Shown here: piece by piece, positions 8,646 to 16,041 of the stretch
How positions within the stretch are numbered: position 1 is the first letter of the stretch
Layout: every line of letters starts with the position of its first letter
Source: Actinoalloteichus hymeniacidonis
Lineage (GTDB): Bacteria > Actinomycetota > Actinomycetes > Mycobacteriales > Pseudonocardiaceae
Direction: 5' to 3'
Assembly (NCBI RefSeq): GCF_014203365.1
Contig: NZ_JACHIS010000001.1
Coordinates: 62,001 to 126,000, forward strand
DNA length: 64,000 bases
Notes under the pieces: model-generated
Told to the model about the DNA's origin: nothing
The model's database searches: none
Seen by the model: only the letters and a program-made list of their open reading frames with translations
Program-made: the position numbers and the translations under genes

Positions 8646-9641
8646 GTGTCGGAACAAGCTCGACAGCCACAGACAGGAGCCACCCGCCGTCTGCGGGTCG
8701 CGCTGTCTCGTGCGCTGTGGGTCTTGGGCGGTACGGCGGCGTGCACCGCAGCGGCATGGACTATCTCCGGCGTGGCCAGCGCGGAGACGATCACGACGCA
8801 GCCCGAGGTCGACAGGCCTTCCGGGTTGCTCGGCGGTCTCACCGAAGACGGCGTCTCGCGGCTCACCGACCTCGAGTTGATCGACACCGTCGACCAGGTG
8901 ATCGAGATCCCGCTCGATGGGGCGTCTCGCCTGCTCACGGTCGACTCCGATGGCGGTAAGTCCGATACATCGGCTGGCTCGGAGGAGCCGGACGGTCCAC
9001 TCCGTACCGTTATTCGGCCGATCGGTGAAGCCGCTGACGGCCTCACCGGCGGACTGGTCGGTTCGGAATCCGATCCCGATGGCGGACTCCTGCCCGCACC
9101 GCCCCCGCTGCTTCCCCTGATCGGTCTGTCCGATCCAGTCGAGGAAGCTGCAGACACCAACAAGGTGATCGCGGGCACCCCGCCTGCACACGGCGCGATT
9201 CGGCCCTTCGACCGTCCCACCGACAAGCCGGTGGCGGAGTCCGAAGAAGCCGAGGATTCCGAGTCCGCCGAGTCCAAGGCCAAGAAATCCGAGCGTGCGG
9301 CCGATTCCGACGCGTTCGGCGGCATCGTGGCGTCGGATCAGGCGCTTGCGCTTCCATTGCCGGTCGAGGCGACCGCGGTCGACATCGCCGAGCCGGCCGA
9401 CGATTCCGATGAACGCAAGCGACTCTTCCCGGCGGGCGTTGCCCGAGGGTTGAATTCCGGAATTGCGCCACACGCCGCATCATCGATGAACTTCGGTTCC
9501 GCACTGACCGGGGGAATCATCCCCGGATATCTAGCAGCTGCCGTGCACCCGCCGGTCTCCATGACCGGCGTCACCGTGCAGCCCGCCGCCGTTGGCTCTT
9601 CGGCCGTTTTGGCCGAGCAGCCCGGCACCACTCCTGACTGA
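8646..9641 (+). CDS. Exported protein of unknown function (331 aa)
   Basis: I do not recognise this protein. Residues 14-46 look like a signal peptide: an RRLR basic start, a hydrophobic core (ALWVLGGTAACTAAAWTISG), and a plausible cleavage site after VASA. The mature part is acidic and low in complexity, with Pro-rich and Glu/Ser/Lys-rich stretches (SEEAEDSESAESKAKKSE near residue 200). The C-terminal 60 residues are less biased (GIIPGYLAAAVHPPVSMTG). There is no known domain and no LPXTG or lipobox. GTG 8646 was chosen because it directly precedes the signal peptide. The next gene has the same style (signal segment ending VASA, long acidic low-complexity mature part), so the two may be a functional pair; that is inference. 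Confidence 0.6.
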   Translation: MSEQARQPQTGATRRLRVALSRALWVLGGTAACTAAAWTISGVASAETITTQPEVDRPSGLLGGLTEDGVSRLTDLELIDTVDQVIEIPLDGASRLLTVDSDGGKSDTSAGSEEPDGPLRTVIRPIGEAADGLTGGLVGSESDPDGGLLPAPPPLLPLIGLSDPVEEAADTNKVIAGTPPAHGAIRPFDRPTDKPVAESEEAEDSESAESKAKKSERAADSDAFGGIVASDQALALPLPVEATAVDIAEPADDSDERKRLFPAGVARGLNSGIAPHAASSMNFGSALTGGIIPGYLAAAVHPPVSMTGVTVQPAAVGSSAVLAEQPGTTPD

Positions 9642-9869
9642 TTCCTCCGCGCGACATCGGCCTAGTGGCTTGTCGTTGCGGGTCTTCATTCTGCCTGCGT
9701 GCGCTCGTCTCGCCGATGTCGTTTCCCGCAAATCCCTTCGGGTGTCGCCGTTCTGGCGATGACCGCAGAACGGTGGCCGGGTTCGCAGCGGGATCAGTTT
9801 CGTTGTTCAGACCGGCTCGGCCGCCTCGACATCGCTCTTGGGCAAACAAAGACGGAAAGGAGAACTCCC

Positions 9870-11951
9870 ATGCAGACCTGGGCGAAGCACCGCAGAGATG
9901 AGCTTCCTACCGGCGGCACCATCCAGCCACGCCGAGGTTCGCTTGCGAGCGGAGACCACATCGAGGCTGCTCCGGACGGACTGCCGACCTTGGAGGAGTG
10001 CGGAACGCGACGTAGCGACCGGACCCGGTCCGGCGGCAGCCACTCTCGTTCCGACGACCAGGCGCCTGCCGGAGCCCATGCACTGCCGGACGCCTTCTCC
10101 GGGCGGCTCGCGCAGCGCAGCACTGCCCGAGAGCCCTTCTCCTTCCGTGCGGGCGTGCACCAGAGCGTCAAGGCGGCGCTGGTCACCGGCGGCCTACTCA
10201 TGGCGGGCCAGGGCGTGGCATCGGCGGACATCGAACCGCCGGCGATCGAGCCCATCACCGGTTCCCTCGAGTGCTGCCCGGTGGTCGGCAGCTCGGCAGG
10301 CGCCCCCGAGTTCAACACCTCGTCCGAGGCGGCGCCGCAGTTCGCCGCTCGCGACAGCAACACCGAGATCGACACCGACACCGACTCGAAGGCATTCCGG
10401 TCCGCCGACGAGATCGGTTCCGGGACGGATGCTCCGACCGCCGCCCGACCGCTCGCCCCGGTCGAGACGGACCCGGCCCCGCTGCCTCGCGCCAGTGACT
10501 CCCCCGACCTCGCAGTTCAGCAGGAAAGCAGGAACACCATGACGATGCCTGCGGCCGATGACGCGGCACTTCCCACCTACTACGAACCCCGGTTCAGTCA
10601 GCACCGGGAGATCGCCGAGTACTGGAATCTCTGGGCCGACGTCAACTCTGCTCGGGGCAAGCTCTCCACGGAGACGTTGGATCGGTTGCCCGCAGGCCCG
10701 CTGTTCCACGGCCTGCAACCGGTGATGACGGGTCAGATCCTCACCGAGCCGGTGCAGCAGTCCCACGTCGACGCGAACGAGGTGACCACCGAGTTCAACA
10801 TCAGCGAGCTGACCGGACGTCTGCATCAGGCCGCCACGACCGTCTCCGGGATCGCGCCGAAGCCCGCCCCGGCCCATGCGGCTCCCGAGGGCGGCCGAGG
10901 ATCCGGCGCGGTGTCGTCGGTGCTGGACGCTGCGGTGACGGCGGAACTGCCGAGGATCTCCATCTCCACCCCGGCGCCGCGGCACCTGGCCGATGAGGCG
11001 GAACGCCGGTTGGTGGAGACGTCTGAGAGCATGCTGCCGGACGGCTCGGTGCTGCGTTTGGAGTCGCTGCCGCGCGAGGTCGTCCGGGCCAGCCTGAGCC
11101 GGGGGCCGCTGCCGATCGTGCCGATGGCCGAGGACGCCGACCCACTGGCGGTGTGGGGCGAGTGGCTGCCTGGCGCGGGCGATCTGCCCAGGATTCCCGA
11201 GCTGACCGCGATCGTGCGCAGTGCCGCGCTCTCCCCCGCCAGCGTGCTGCCCGAGATGGGCAAGCTCAGCGGCTTGGGTGCGAACCTGCCGCTGCCGGTG
11301 GCACTGCCGGAACCGGTGAGCCTGCCGGAACCGGTGGCACTGCCGGAACCGGTCGAGGATCGGACCGGACTCCCGGCGTCCTCGGGCGAGGTGGCTGCGG
11401 CTTCGAACGCCGGGGCGAAGGCAGAGCCTCGTTCCGACTCGGACGAGCTGCCGACGGCCGAGCTGTCCCTGCCTCGGTGGGCGGATGCGGATCCGACGTC
11501 GCTGTGGCTGCTGCCCGTGCTGCATGCCAAGTCGTGGGGATTGCCCAGCCCGACGGACCTGCCGATGTTCCCCGAACTGGAGGACGCCTTCGGTCAGGTC
11601 TCGCTGACCGATCCCGCGGTGATCTCGGTCAGCCTGCCCACGCCGACGGCCGCCGCCGAGCCGGTGGTCACGATCTCGGACGCTGCAGCACAGACGTGGC
11701 CTACCGAGTCCGACCAGCTCGAGGCATCGACCGATGTCGATGCTCGTCAGCTCGACCTGGGCAACCTGGGCGGTGCCCTGTCCGGCCCCAGCCCGCTGGA
11801 CACCATCGAGTTCGACGCGCTCAACGACATGAACGGCCTTCCGCTGCTCAGCCGGGGCGAGGCACCTGCCCTGAGCATGCTGGACACGGTGGTGCTGCTG
11901 CGTTCCGTCACCGAGGACCTGGCCAAGGAGGAGCTGGGCGCCCGCCGCTGA
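9870..11951 (+). CDS. Exported low-complexity protein of unknown function (693 aa)
   Basis: Not recognised. The first 95 residues are polar and basic, then a hydrophobic segment SVKAALVTGGLLMAGQGVASA resembles a late signal peptide, followed by an acidic mature region. Segments such as LPRISISTPAPRHL recur only loosely. Three tandem 18-base units at 11302-11355 encode ALPEPV/SLPEPV/ALPEPV. Cysteines are almost absent except CC near residue 134. ATG 9870 was chosen over an open frame reaching back to 9699 because AAAGGAGA lies about 8 bases before it. The gene follows the exported protein at 8646 by 228 bases and shares its signal-peptide ending. A strong hairpin at 11971-12024 closes the unit. 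The role is unknown. Confidence 0.6.
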   Translation: MQTWAKHRRDELPTGGTIQPRRGSLASGDHIEAAPDGLPTLEECGTRRSDRTRSGGSHSRSDDQAPAGAHALPDAFSGRLAQRSTAREPFSFRAGVHQSVKAALVTGGLLMAGQGVASADIEPPAIEPITGSLECCPVVGSSAGAPEFNTSSEAAPQFAARDSNTEIDTDTDSKAFRSADEIGSGTDAPTAARPLAPVETDPAPLPRASDSPDLAVQQESRNTMTMPAADDAALPTYYEPRFSQHREIAEYWNLWADVNSARGKLSTETLDRLPAGPLFHGLQPVMTGQILTEPVQQSHVDANEVTTEFNISELTGRLHQAATTVSGIAPKPAPAHAAPEGGRGSGAVSSVLDAAVTAELPRISISTPAPRHLADEAERRLVETSESMLPDGSVLRLESLPREVVRASLSRGPLPIVPMAEDADPLAVWGEWLPGAGDLPRIPELTAIVRSAALSPASVLPEMGKLSGLGANLPLPVALPEPVSLPEPVALPEPVEDRTGLPASSGEVAAASNAGAKAEPRSDSDELPTAELSLPRWADADPTSLWLLPVLHAKSWGLPSPTDLPMFPELEDAFGQVSLTDPAVISVSLPTPTAAAEPVVTISDAAAQTWPTESDQLEASTDVDARQLDLGNLGGALSGPSPLDTIEFDALNDMNGLPLLSRGEAPALSMLDTVVLLRSVTEDLAKEELGARR
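11302..11355 (+). repeat. Three tandem 18-base repeats inside the exported protein gene
   Basis: Units at 11302-11319, 11320-11337 and 11338-11355 share the core CTGCCGGAACCGGT and differ at two or three positions. They encode a six-residue repeat of the form (A/S)LPEPV. A partial, more diverged unit precedes them at about 11287. The repeat keeps the reading frame, so copy number could vary without breaking the gene. Confidence 0.85.
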
Positions 11952-11970
11952 CGGTCTGTTCTCGACTCGC

Positions 11971-12024
11971 CGTCCCGAGGTGCACGGTATCGACGAACCC
12001 GTCGACGCCGCGCACCTCGGGACG
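11971..12024 (+). terminator. Hairpin terminator after the 693-aa exported protein gene
   Basis: Arms CGTCCCGAGGTGC (11971-11983) and GCACCTCGGGACG (12012-12024) form a perfect 13-bp stem, with a 28-base loop that can fold further (CGACGAACCCGTCG). It starts 19 bases after the stop at 11951. There is no T-run, as is usual for high-GC actinomycetes. Confidence 0.65.
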
Positions 12025-12178
12025 GTCGTCTGTCCGGGGGACAGACTGTTTCTGCCGAGTATGAGTCGGGTGGCCTGCGATTCTGGGCGATGTCGCCGAC
12101 CGACACGGCGGGGCGCGGGACACGGCGGTTCGGCGTAGATGAAGGAGATTCGTCGCTCGGGTCGACGATGCGGACTGA

Positions 12179-13036
12179 TTAGCCTCTGCGGCGCAGGATC
12201 GTCTCGGCACGGTCGATCATCGCCACCGATCCGGCGCTGCCGTCGCTGGTGACCCACGCGGTTCGCAATTCGGGATGCAATCGGATGCGACCCAGCTGCA
12301 TCGCACTGCCTGCCACTTCACGCACCTTCGACGCGATGGCGCCGCCGCTGCCTCTGGGGTGCTCGGCTACCACCGCGAACTCATCGCTGCCGAACCGGGC
12401 GACGGTGTAGTCCGCTCGCATGCCGGATCTGAGTCGGCAGGCGAGCATCGTCAACAGGTCGTCGCCGCGTTCGAACCCGTGAGCGGCATTGACCTCGGCG
12501 AGCCGACAGATATCCAAGAGCACCAGGGTGACCAGCGTCCCCCTGGTGCCGGCTCTGATCAGACTCTCCTGCAGCCGGTCGAGCAGCAACGCGCGGCTGG
12601 GCAGGCCGGTCAGCGGATCGAGCATCCCGGTGAGTCGACCCGGTTCGGCATCGACCGGGCGCAGGAACGACAGCAGGACGTCGACACCGCTCAGTCGGGC
12701 CGTGTGCAAGCCGACCCAGAGCCTCGCGGGCTCGGTGCCCGGCGCGGTGCGAAGCACCGGCAGCTGTAGCGCGCCCGAATGACGGCGCAGCTGGTCGATG
12801 AGATGGCCCGCGCTGGGCAGCGGTGCACCGGACTCGTCTCGCAGTGCTTGGTCGATTCGAATCCGACCTGCGGTCAGCTCCGCCTCGGGGATGCCGAGCA
12901 GCGTCGCTGCGAGTTCGTTCGCGGCGAGAACGTCACCGCGCATGTTCTGAAGCAGCACTCCGACCGGTAGTTCTGCGACGATGTCGCCCCAGACCGACCC
13001 GACTTCGCGTCGTGCCGCCGTACCCACGGCACTCAT
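12179..13036 (-). CDS. PAS-GGDEF domain protein with GSDEF active site
   Basis: A 285-residue cytoplasmic protein. Residues 15-110 resemble a PAS sensor (VWGDIVAELPVGVLLQNMRG, VLAANELAATLLGIPEAEL). Residues 130-280 form a GGDEF domain beginning DPLTGLPSRALLLDRL, with VLLDICRLAEVNAAHGFERG and the signature RFGSDEF. The signature is GSDEF rather than GGDEF, and the usual metal/GTP segment DxDxFKxxND reads DICRLAEVNAAHG, so the substrate-binding part is altered. It may be a weak cyclase or an inactive GTP or c-di-GMP sensor; this cannot be decided from sequence. No EAL domain is attached. The start ATG 13036 has no clear ribosome site. It converges with the upstream + strand gene. Confidence 0.8.
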   Translation of the reverse strand: MSAVGTAARREVGSVWGDIVAELPVGVLLQNMRGDVLAANELAATLLGIPEAELTAGRIRIDQALRDESGAPLPSAGHLIDQLRRHSGALQLPVLRTAPGTEPARLWVGLHTARLSGVDVLLSFLRPVDAEPGRLTGMLDPLTGLPSRALLLDRLQESLIRAGTRGTLVTLVLLDICRLAEVNAAHGFERGDDLLTMLACRLRSGMRADYTVARFGSDEFAVVAEHPRGSGGAIASKVREVAGSAMQLGRIRLHPELRTAWVTSDGSAGSVAMIDRAETILRRRG

Positions 13037-13294
13037 TTGGCCCCATACCTTCCGCCGAACGGAGCACTGTGGCTGAGCCTTCCTTGGGATTAGCCACAGT
13101 TCAAGTCAGCCGTGGCGCTCAGAAGGATGGTTTCCGCAGCTATGTGACAGCACAGAGTGACGGCGACGGGAACCGATGCTGCCCTACCCGGTGGTGATGC
13201 ACCTTCGGAAGCTCCACCGAGACGCGAGTGCCGGTGATCATGGGTCGGTTCGCAGCAGTTCCCAGGTCGGGTAATGCGGGTCGAAGGATCGAAG
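13037..13294. other. Intergenic region between PAS-GGDEF and desaturase genes
   Basis: About 260 bases without a supported gene. It should contain the promoter of the PAS-GGDEF gene on the - strand. I see no clear -10/-35 pair and no repeats. The desaturase terminator lies at its right border. Confidence 0.3.
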
Positions 13295-13325
13295 GGGCCC
13301 CCGGTCTGTTGTCGACCGGGGGCCC
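13295..13325 (-). terminator. Hairpin terminator downstream of the desaturase gene
   Basis: GGGCCCCCGGTC (13295-13306) and GACCGGGGGCCC (13314-13325) make a perfect 12-bp stem with a 7-base loop. It lies 28 bases beyond the desaturase stop on the - strand. There is no T-run. Confidence 0.65.
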
Positions 13326-13352
13326 GCAACGTGGATCGGAGAATGGTTTCGA

Positions 13353-14468
13353 TCAGCCCTTGGCTGCGGCGCGGATGGGTGCGCCGACGTGGTGCATGTG
13401 CTTCAACGCGATGGCGTAGGACTCGATCAGGCCCGTCTCCTGATAGGGGACCTTCAGCTCGGCGCAGTAGTCGCGCACGATCTTCTTCGCCTTCGGCAGG
13501 TTGGGCGAGGGCATGTTCGGGAACAGGTGGTGCTCGATCTGGTAGTTGAGGCCGCCGAGCGCGATGTCGATGGCCACCCCACCCTTGATGTTCCGCGAGG
13601 TCAGTACCTGCTTGCGGAGGAAGTCGAGCTCGTCCTCCTTGGTCAGCGTCGGCATGCCCTTGTGGTTGGGCGCGAACGTGCAGCCGAGGTAGACGCCGAA
13701 GAGTGCCTGGTTGACCAGCAGGAACACGATGGCCTTGCCGACCGGCAGCACGGTGAACACCGCGGCCAGGTAGAAGGCGAAGTGGGCGAACAGCGTCACA
13801 GCCTCCCAGGCGCGGCCACGGAGGTTCGGCCGGAACAGACCTCGGACACTGGCCACATGCAGGTTGAAGCCCTCCAGGGTGAGCAACGGGAAGAAGAGGA
13901 ACGCCTGCCTGCGGCCGATGAACTTGGCGATCCCGCTGCTGTTGCGTGCCTGTCGCTCCGACCAGATGAGCAGTTCCGGCGAGACGTCCGGGTCGAGCTC
14001 CTCATGGTTGGGATTCGCATGGTGGCGGGTGTGCTTGTCCATCCACCAGCCGTAACTCATGCCGACACCGAGATTGCCCGCTATTCGACCGGAGATCTCG
14101 CTGATCCGCCGCTTCCGGAACACCTGCCGGTGCGCGAGGTCGTGTGCGACCAAGGCGAGCTGGGCGAAGATCACCGCGAGGAAGGCCGCGACGGTGAGCT
14201 GCCACCAGGTGTCGCCCATCAGGAAGAACGTGACCCAGCCGCCTACGTACAGCAGGCCGACGATGCTCAACCTCGCGACGTAGTAACCGGGCCTGCGTTC
14301 GAGCAGTCCCGCATCGTTGATCCGCTTGGCGAGCTCGGCGAAGTCGCTACCCGTCGGCGCCGTGGCGGTCTCGGATGCCTCCGGCCGGGCTGCGATCGTG
14401 GCGGTCGCGGATCCGTCTTTCGCATCGCTCCGCGCGGCGACCCCGCCGGAGGGGGCTGCTTCAGTCAT
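13353..14468 (-). CDS. Membrane fatty acid desaturase (acyl-CoA/acyl-lipid type)
   Basis: A 371-residue di-iron desaturase that introduces a double bond into a membrane fatty acyl chain. All three histidine boxes are present: HDLAHRQ, HTRHHANPNH and the third box NYQIEHHLFP near residue 310. Hydrophobic helices precede and separate the boxes (SIVGLLYVGGWVTFFLMG, QLTVAAFLAVIFAQLALVAH). The QIEHH form is typical of front-end or linoleoyl-CoA-type desaturases. No N-terminal cytochrome b5 domain is present; the first 45 residues are a polar Ala/Thr-rich extension. ATG 14468 is used; a GTG two codons upstream (14474) is possible. The gene stands alone, diverges from the thrS-like leader, and ends at a strong hairpin. 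Regiospecificity is unknown. Confidence 0.9.
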   Translation of the reverse strand: MTEAAPSGGVAARSDAKDGSATATIAARPEASETATAPTGSDFAELAKRINDAGLLERRPGYYVARLSIVGLLYVGGWVTFFLMGDTWWQLTVAAFLAVIFAQLALVAHDLAHRQVFRKRRISEISGRIAGNLGVGMSYGWWMDKHTRHHANPNHEELDPDVSPELLIWSERQARNSSGIAKFIGRRQAFLFFPLLTLEGFNLHVASVRGLFRPNLRGRAWEAVTLFAHFAFYLAAVFTVLPVGKAIVFLLVNQALFGVYLGCTFAPNHKGMPTLTKEDELDFLRKQVLTSRNIKGGVAIDIALGGLNYQIEHHLFPNMPSPNLPKAKKIVRDYCAELKVPYQETGLIESYAIALKHMHHVGAPIRAAAKG

Positions 14469-14639
14469 GTGCACTGATTCTACGGAGCAGCCCGCTGGAT
14501 ACAGTCAGGGTAGACGTCTGGACTTCTCGCAAGATTCGTGCATTCGTTGCCGTTCTCGCCGCGAAATCATCGGCGATGCCGGGATTGACGGATTCATCCG
14601 ATATCACGGGCGACGGTGGGTCACCAATCGAACACCTGC

Positions 14640-14645
14640 TAGCGT
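14640..14645 (+). promoter_or_regulatory. -10 box for the leaderless threonine leader peptide
   Basis: TAGCGT fits the TANNNT consensus and lies exactly 7 bases before GTG 14653. The same geometry is seen before at least nine other starts in this window. A -35 element is not clear. Transcription would begin at or next to the first base of the leader peptide codon. Confidence 0.5.
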
Positions 14646-14652
14646 GGAGAAT

Positions 14653-14703
14653 GTGAAGCGCGCTGGTCTGACGACGACGCCGGAGACCGTCCCGGCGCGC
14701 TGA
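14653..14703 (+). CDS. Threonine-rich leader peptide (16 aa)
   Basis: The frame encodes MKRAGLTTTPETVPAR and stops at TGA 14701-14703. Four of 16 codons are threonine, including ACG-ACG-ACG in a row. It sits 18 bases before a perfect 13-bp hairpin and 93 bases before a threonyl-tRNA synthetase gene. No Shine-Dalgarno sequence precedes it, but TAGCGT is placed for leaderless transcription. An upstream GTG at 14644 in the same frame would add MEN but lies inside the proposed promoter. The arrangement is that of a ribosome-mediated attenuator: stalling at Thr codons when charged tRNA-Thr is scarce would favour read-through. Function is inferred, not shown. Confidence 0.65.
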   Translation: MKRAGLTTTPETVPAR

Positions 14704-14792
14704 ACACTGTCTTACCAGCAGAAGCCCCGGGGCGAGTGCCCCGGGGCTTCGCCGTCTGGTCACTCGCTCCGCTGGATCGCGAGGAGACCAGC
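14662..14792 (+). promoter_or_regulatory. Alternative pairing segments of the thrS-like attenuator leader
   Basis: GCTGGTCT (14662-14669), which covers leader codons Ala-Gly-Leu just before the Thr run, is complementary to ACCAGC at 14714-14719 (six bases, just before the terminator stem) and to AGACCAGC at 14785-14792 (eight bases, overlapping the ribosome site of the synthetase gene). A further copy, CTGGTC at 14756-14761, can pair with GACCAG at 14786-14791 and would bury AGGAG at 14782-14786. A CGCCGG/CCGGCG hairpin (14678-14683 with 14692-14697) overlaps the Thr codons and the leader end. These mutually exclusive pairings suit control by ribosome position, at transcription and perhaps at translation. 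Confidence 0.5.
14721..14750 (+). terminator. Attenuator terminator hairpin before the thrS-like gene
   Basis: GAAGCCCCGGGGC (14721-14733) and GCCCCGGGGCTTC (14738-14750) form a perfect 13-bp stem closed by the tetraloop GAGT. It lies 17 bases after the leader-peptide stop and 45 bases before ATG 14796. There is no T-run, so termination efficiency must be tested. Confidence 0.65.
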
Positions 14793-14795
14793 AGA

Positions 14796-16025
14796 ATGCA
14801 GGATCATCGAAAGCTCGGCCGCGAGCTAGAACTATTCGGGTCCGACCCCTTGATCGGCGCGGGCCTGCCGTATTGGCTGCCGGATGGGGCGGTGGTGCGG
14901 CACGCCCTGGAGGAATACCTCCGGGAGGTGGAGCGCCACGCCGGTTACCAGCACGTCTACTCGCCGGTGTTGGGCAAGCGCGAGCTGTACGAGATCTCCG
15001 GCCACTGGTCGCACTACCGCGAGCACATGTTCCCGCCGATGAATCTCGGGGACGAGCAGGTCGTGCTACGGCCGAGTCTGTGTCCGCATCACGCGTTGAT
15101 CTATCGCTCGCAGGCCAGGAGCTACCGCGAGTTGCCGTTGCGGATCGCGGAGCTGGGCGGCATGTACCGGTCGGAGCTCTCCGGTGTGCTCGGTGGGCTG
15201 ACCAGGGTCCGGTCCATCCAACTCAACGATGCCCACATCTTCTGCACCATCGACCAGGTCGCCGCCGAGGCATCGGCAGCGCTGGCACTCATCCGCGCCG
15301 CCTATCGGGATCTGGGGATCCAACCGGTCGGATACCGGCTCTCCCTGCCTGCGCAGCAGGGCGAATACGTCGGCGAACCCGCGATGTGGCGGCGGGCGGC
15401 CGAACTGTTGACCGGGGTACTCGACGATGCGGGGGTCGACTATCGCGCAGAAGCAGGCGAAGCGGCGTTCTACGGCCCCAAGATCGATGTCCAGATCGCA
15501 GATCACGCAGGCCGGGAGAGCACCCTGTCGACCATCCAGGTCGATTTCCATCAGCCCGCGCAATTCGATCTGCACTACGTCGGCTCCGATGGTGCCCAGC
15601 ATCGACCGGTGATGGTGCATCGGAGCATCATCGGCAGCATGGAGCGCGCCATGGCGCAGCTGATCGAGATTCACGGTGGTGCTTTCCCGGCCTGGTTGGC
15701 CCCGACTCAGCTGGCGGTCCTGCCGGTCTCCGATGCGGAGGTGCCCGCAGCGCAGGACTGTGTCCGACAGGGCATCGCCGCTGGTCTACGTGCTCGGCTG
15801 GTCGCTCCTTCCCAGGGCAGTCTCGGCGCGCGGATCCGTGCCGATCGTCGGGTGCCCTACCAGGCGGTGATCGGGGAGCGGGAGGTCGCAGGCCGGCAGG
15901 TCGCACTGCGGTTGCGGAACGGGCATCGACCTGCGGCTTTGCCGGTCACCGAGGCGGTGGCGGGCATCCGGGCGAACGTCGTGGCCCGAAGCGTCGACCT
16001 CTGGGCGGCTACCGATCGCGAATAA
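14796..16025 (+). CDS. Threonyl-tRNA synthetase, short form without TGS and editing domains
   Basis: A 409-residue class II synthetase that should charge tRNA-Thr. Canonical bacterial ThrRS is about 640-690 residues; here the TGS and editing domains are missing and the protein begins at the catalytic core (LGRELELFGSDPLIGAGLPY). The zinc ligands appear conserved: Cys in LRPSLCPHHAL, His in NDAHIFC and His in PVMVHRSIIGS. Motif 2 reads MYRSELSG...GLTRVR, FYGPKIDVQI is kept, and motif 3 is GSMERAMAQL. Residues 310-400 form the anticodon-binding domain (LAVLPVSD, VPYQAVIGEREV). AGGAG precedes ATG 14796 by about 9 bases. A full-length thrS is expected elsewhere, so this may be a second, conditional enzyme, possibly for drug resistance or starvation. 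Confidence 0.88.
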   Translation: MQDHRKLGRELELFGSDPLIGAGLPYWLPDGAVVRHALEEYLREVERHAGYQHVYSPVLGKRELYEISGHWSHYREHMFPPMNLGDEQVVLRPSLCPHHALIYRSQARSYRELPLRIAELGGMYRSELSGVLGGLTRVRSIQLNDAHIFCTIDQVAAEASAALALIRAAYRDLGIQPVGYRLSLPAQQGEYVGEPAMWRRAAELLTGVLDDAGVDYRAEAGEAAFYGPKIDVQIADHAGRESTLSTIQVDFHQPAQFDLHYVGSDGAQHRPVMVHRSIIGSMERAMAQLIEIHGGAFPAWLAPTQLAVLPVSDAEVPAAQDCVRQGIAAGLRARLVAPSQGSLGARIRADRRVPYQAVIGEREVAGRQVALRLRNGHRPAALPVTEAVAGIRANVVARSVDLWAATDRE

Positions 16026-16041
16026 TGCGGGGCAAACGGGA

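Noticed and set aside
8473-8757. A 94-codon - strand frame before the exported protein gene
   Set aside because: No domain, poor codon pattern, and overlap with the signal peptide of the + gene.
9699-9869. Upstream extension of the 693-residue exported protein
   Set aside because: No ribosome site at 9699; AAAGGAGA precedes ATG 9870 at proper spacing.
10194-12257. A 687-codon open frame on the - strand opposite the exported protein gene
   Set aside because: Arg/Gln/His-rich shadow translation that crosses the terminator hairpin at 11971-12024. The + frame has a ribosome site and a signal segment, though that protein is itself unrecognised.
14375-14656. A 93-codon + frame between the desaturase and ThrRS genes
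   Set aside because: It overlaps the desaturase start antisense, has no ribosome site, and ends in the proposed leader promoter.
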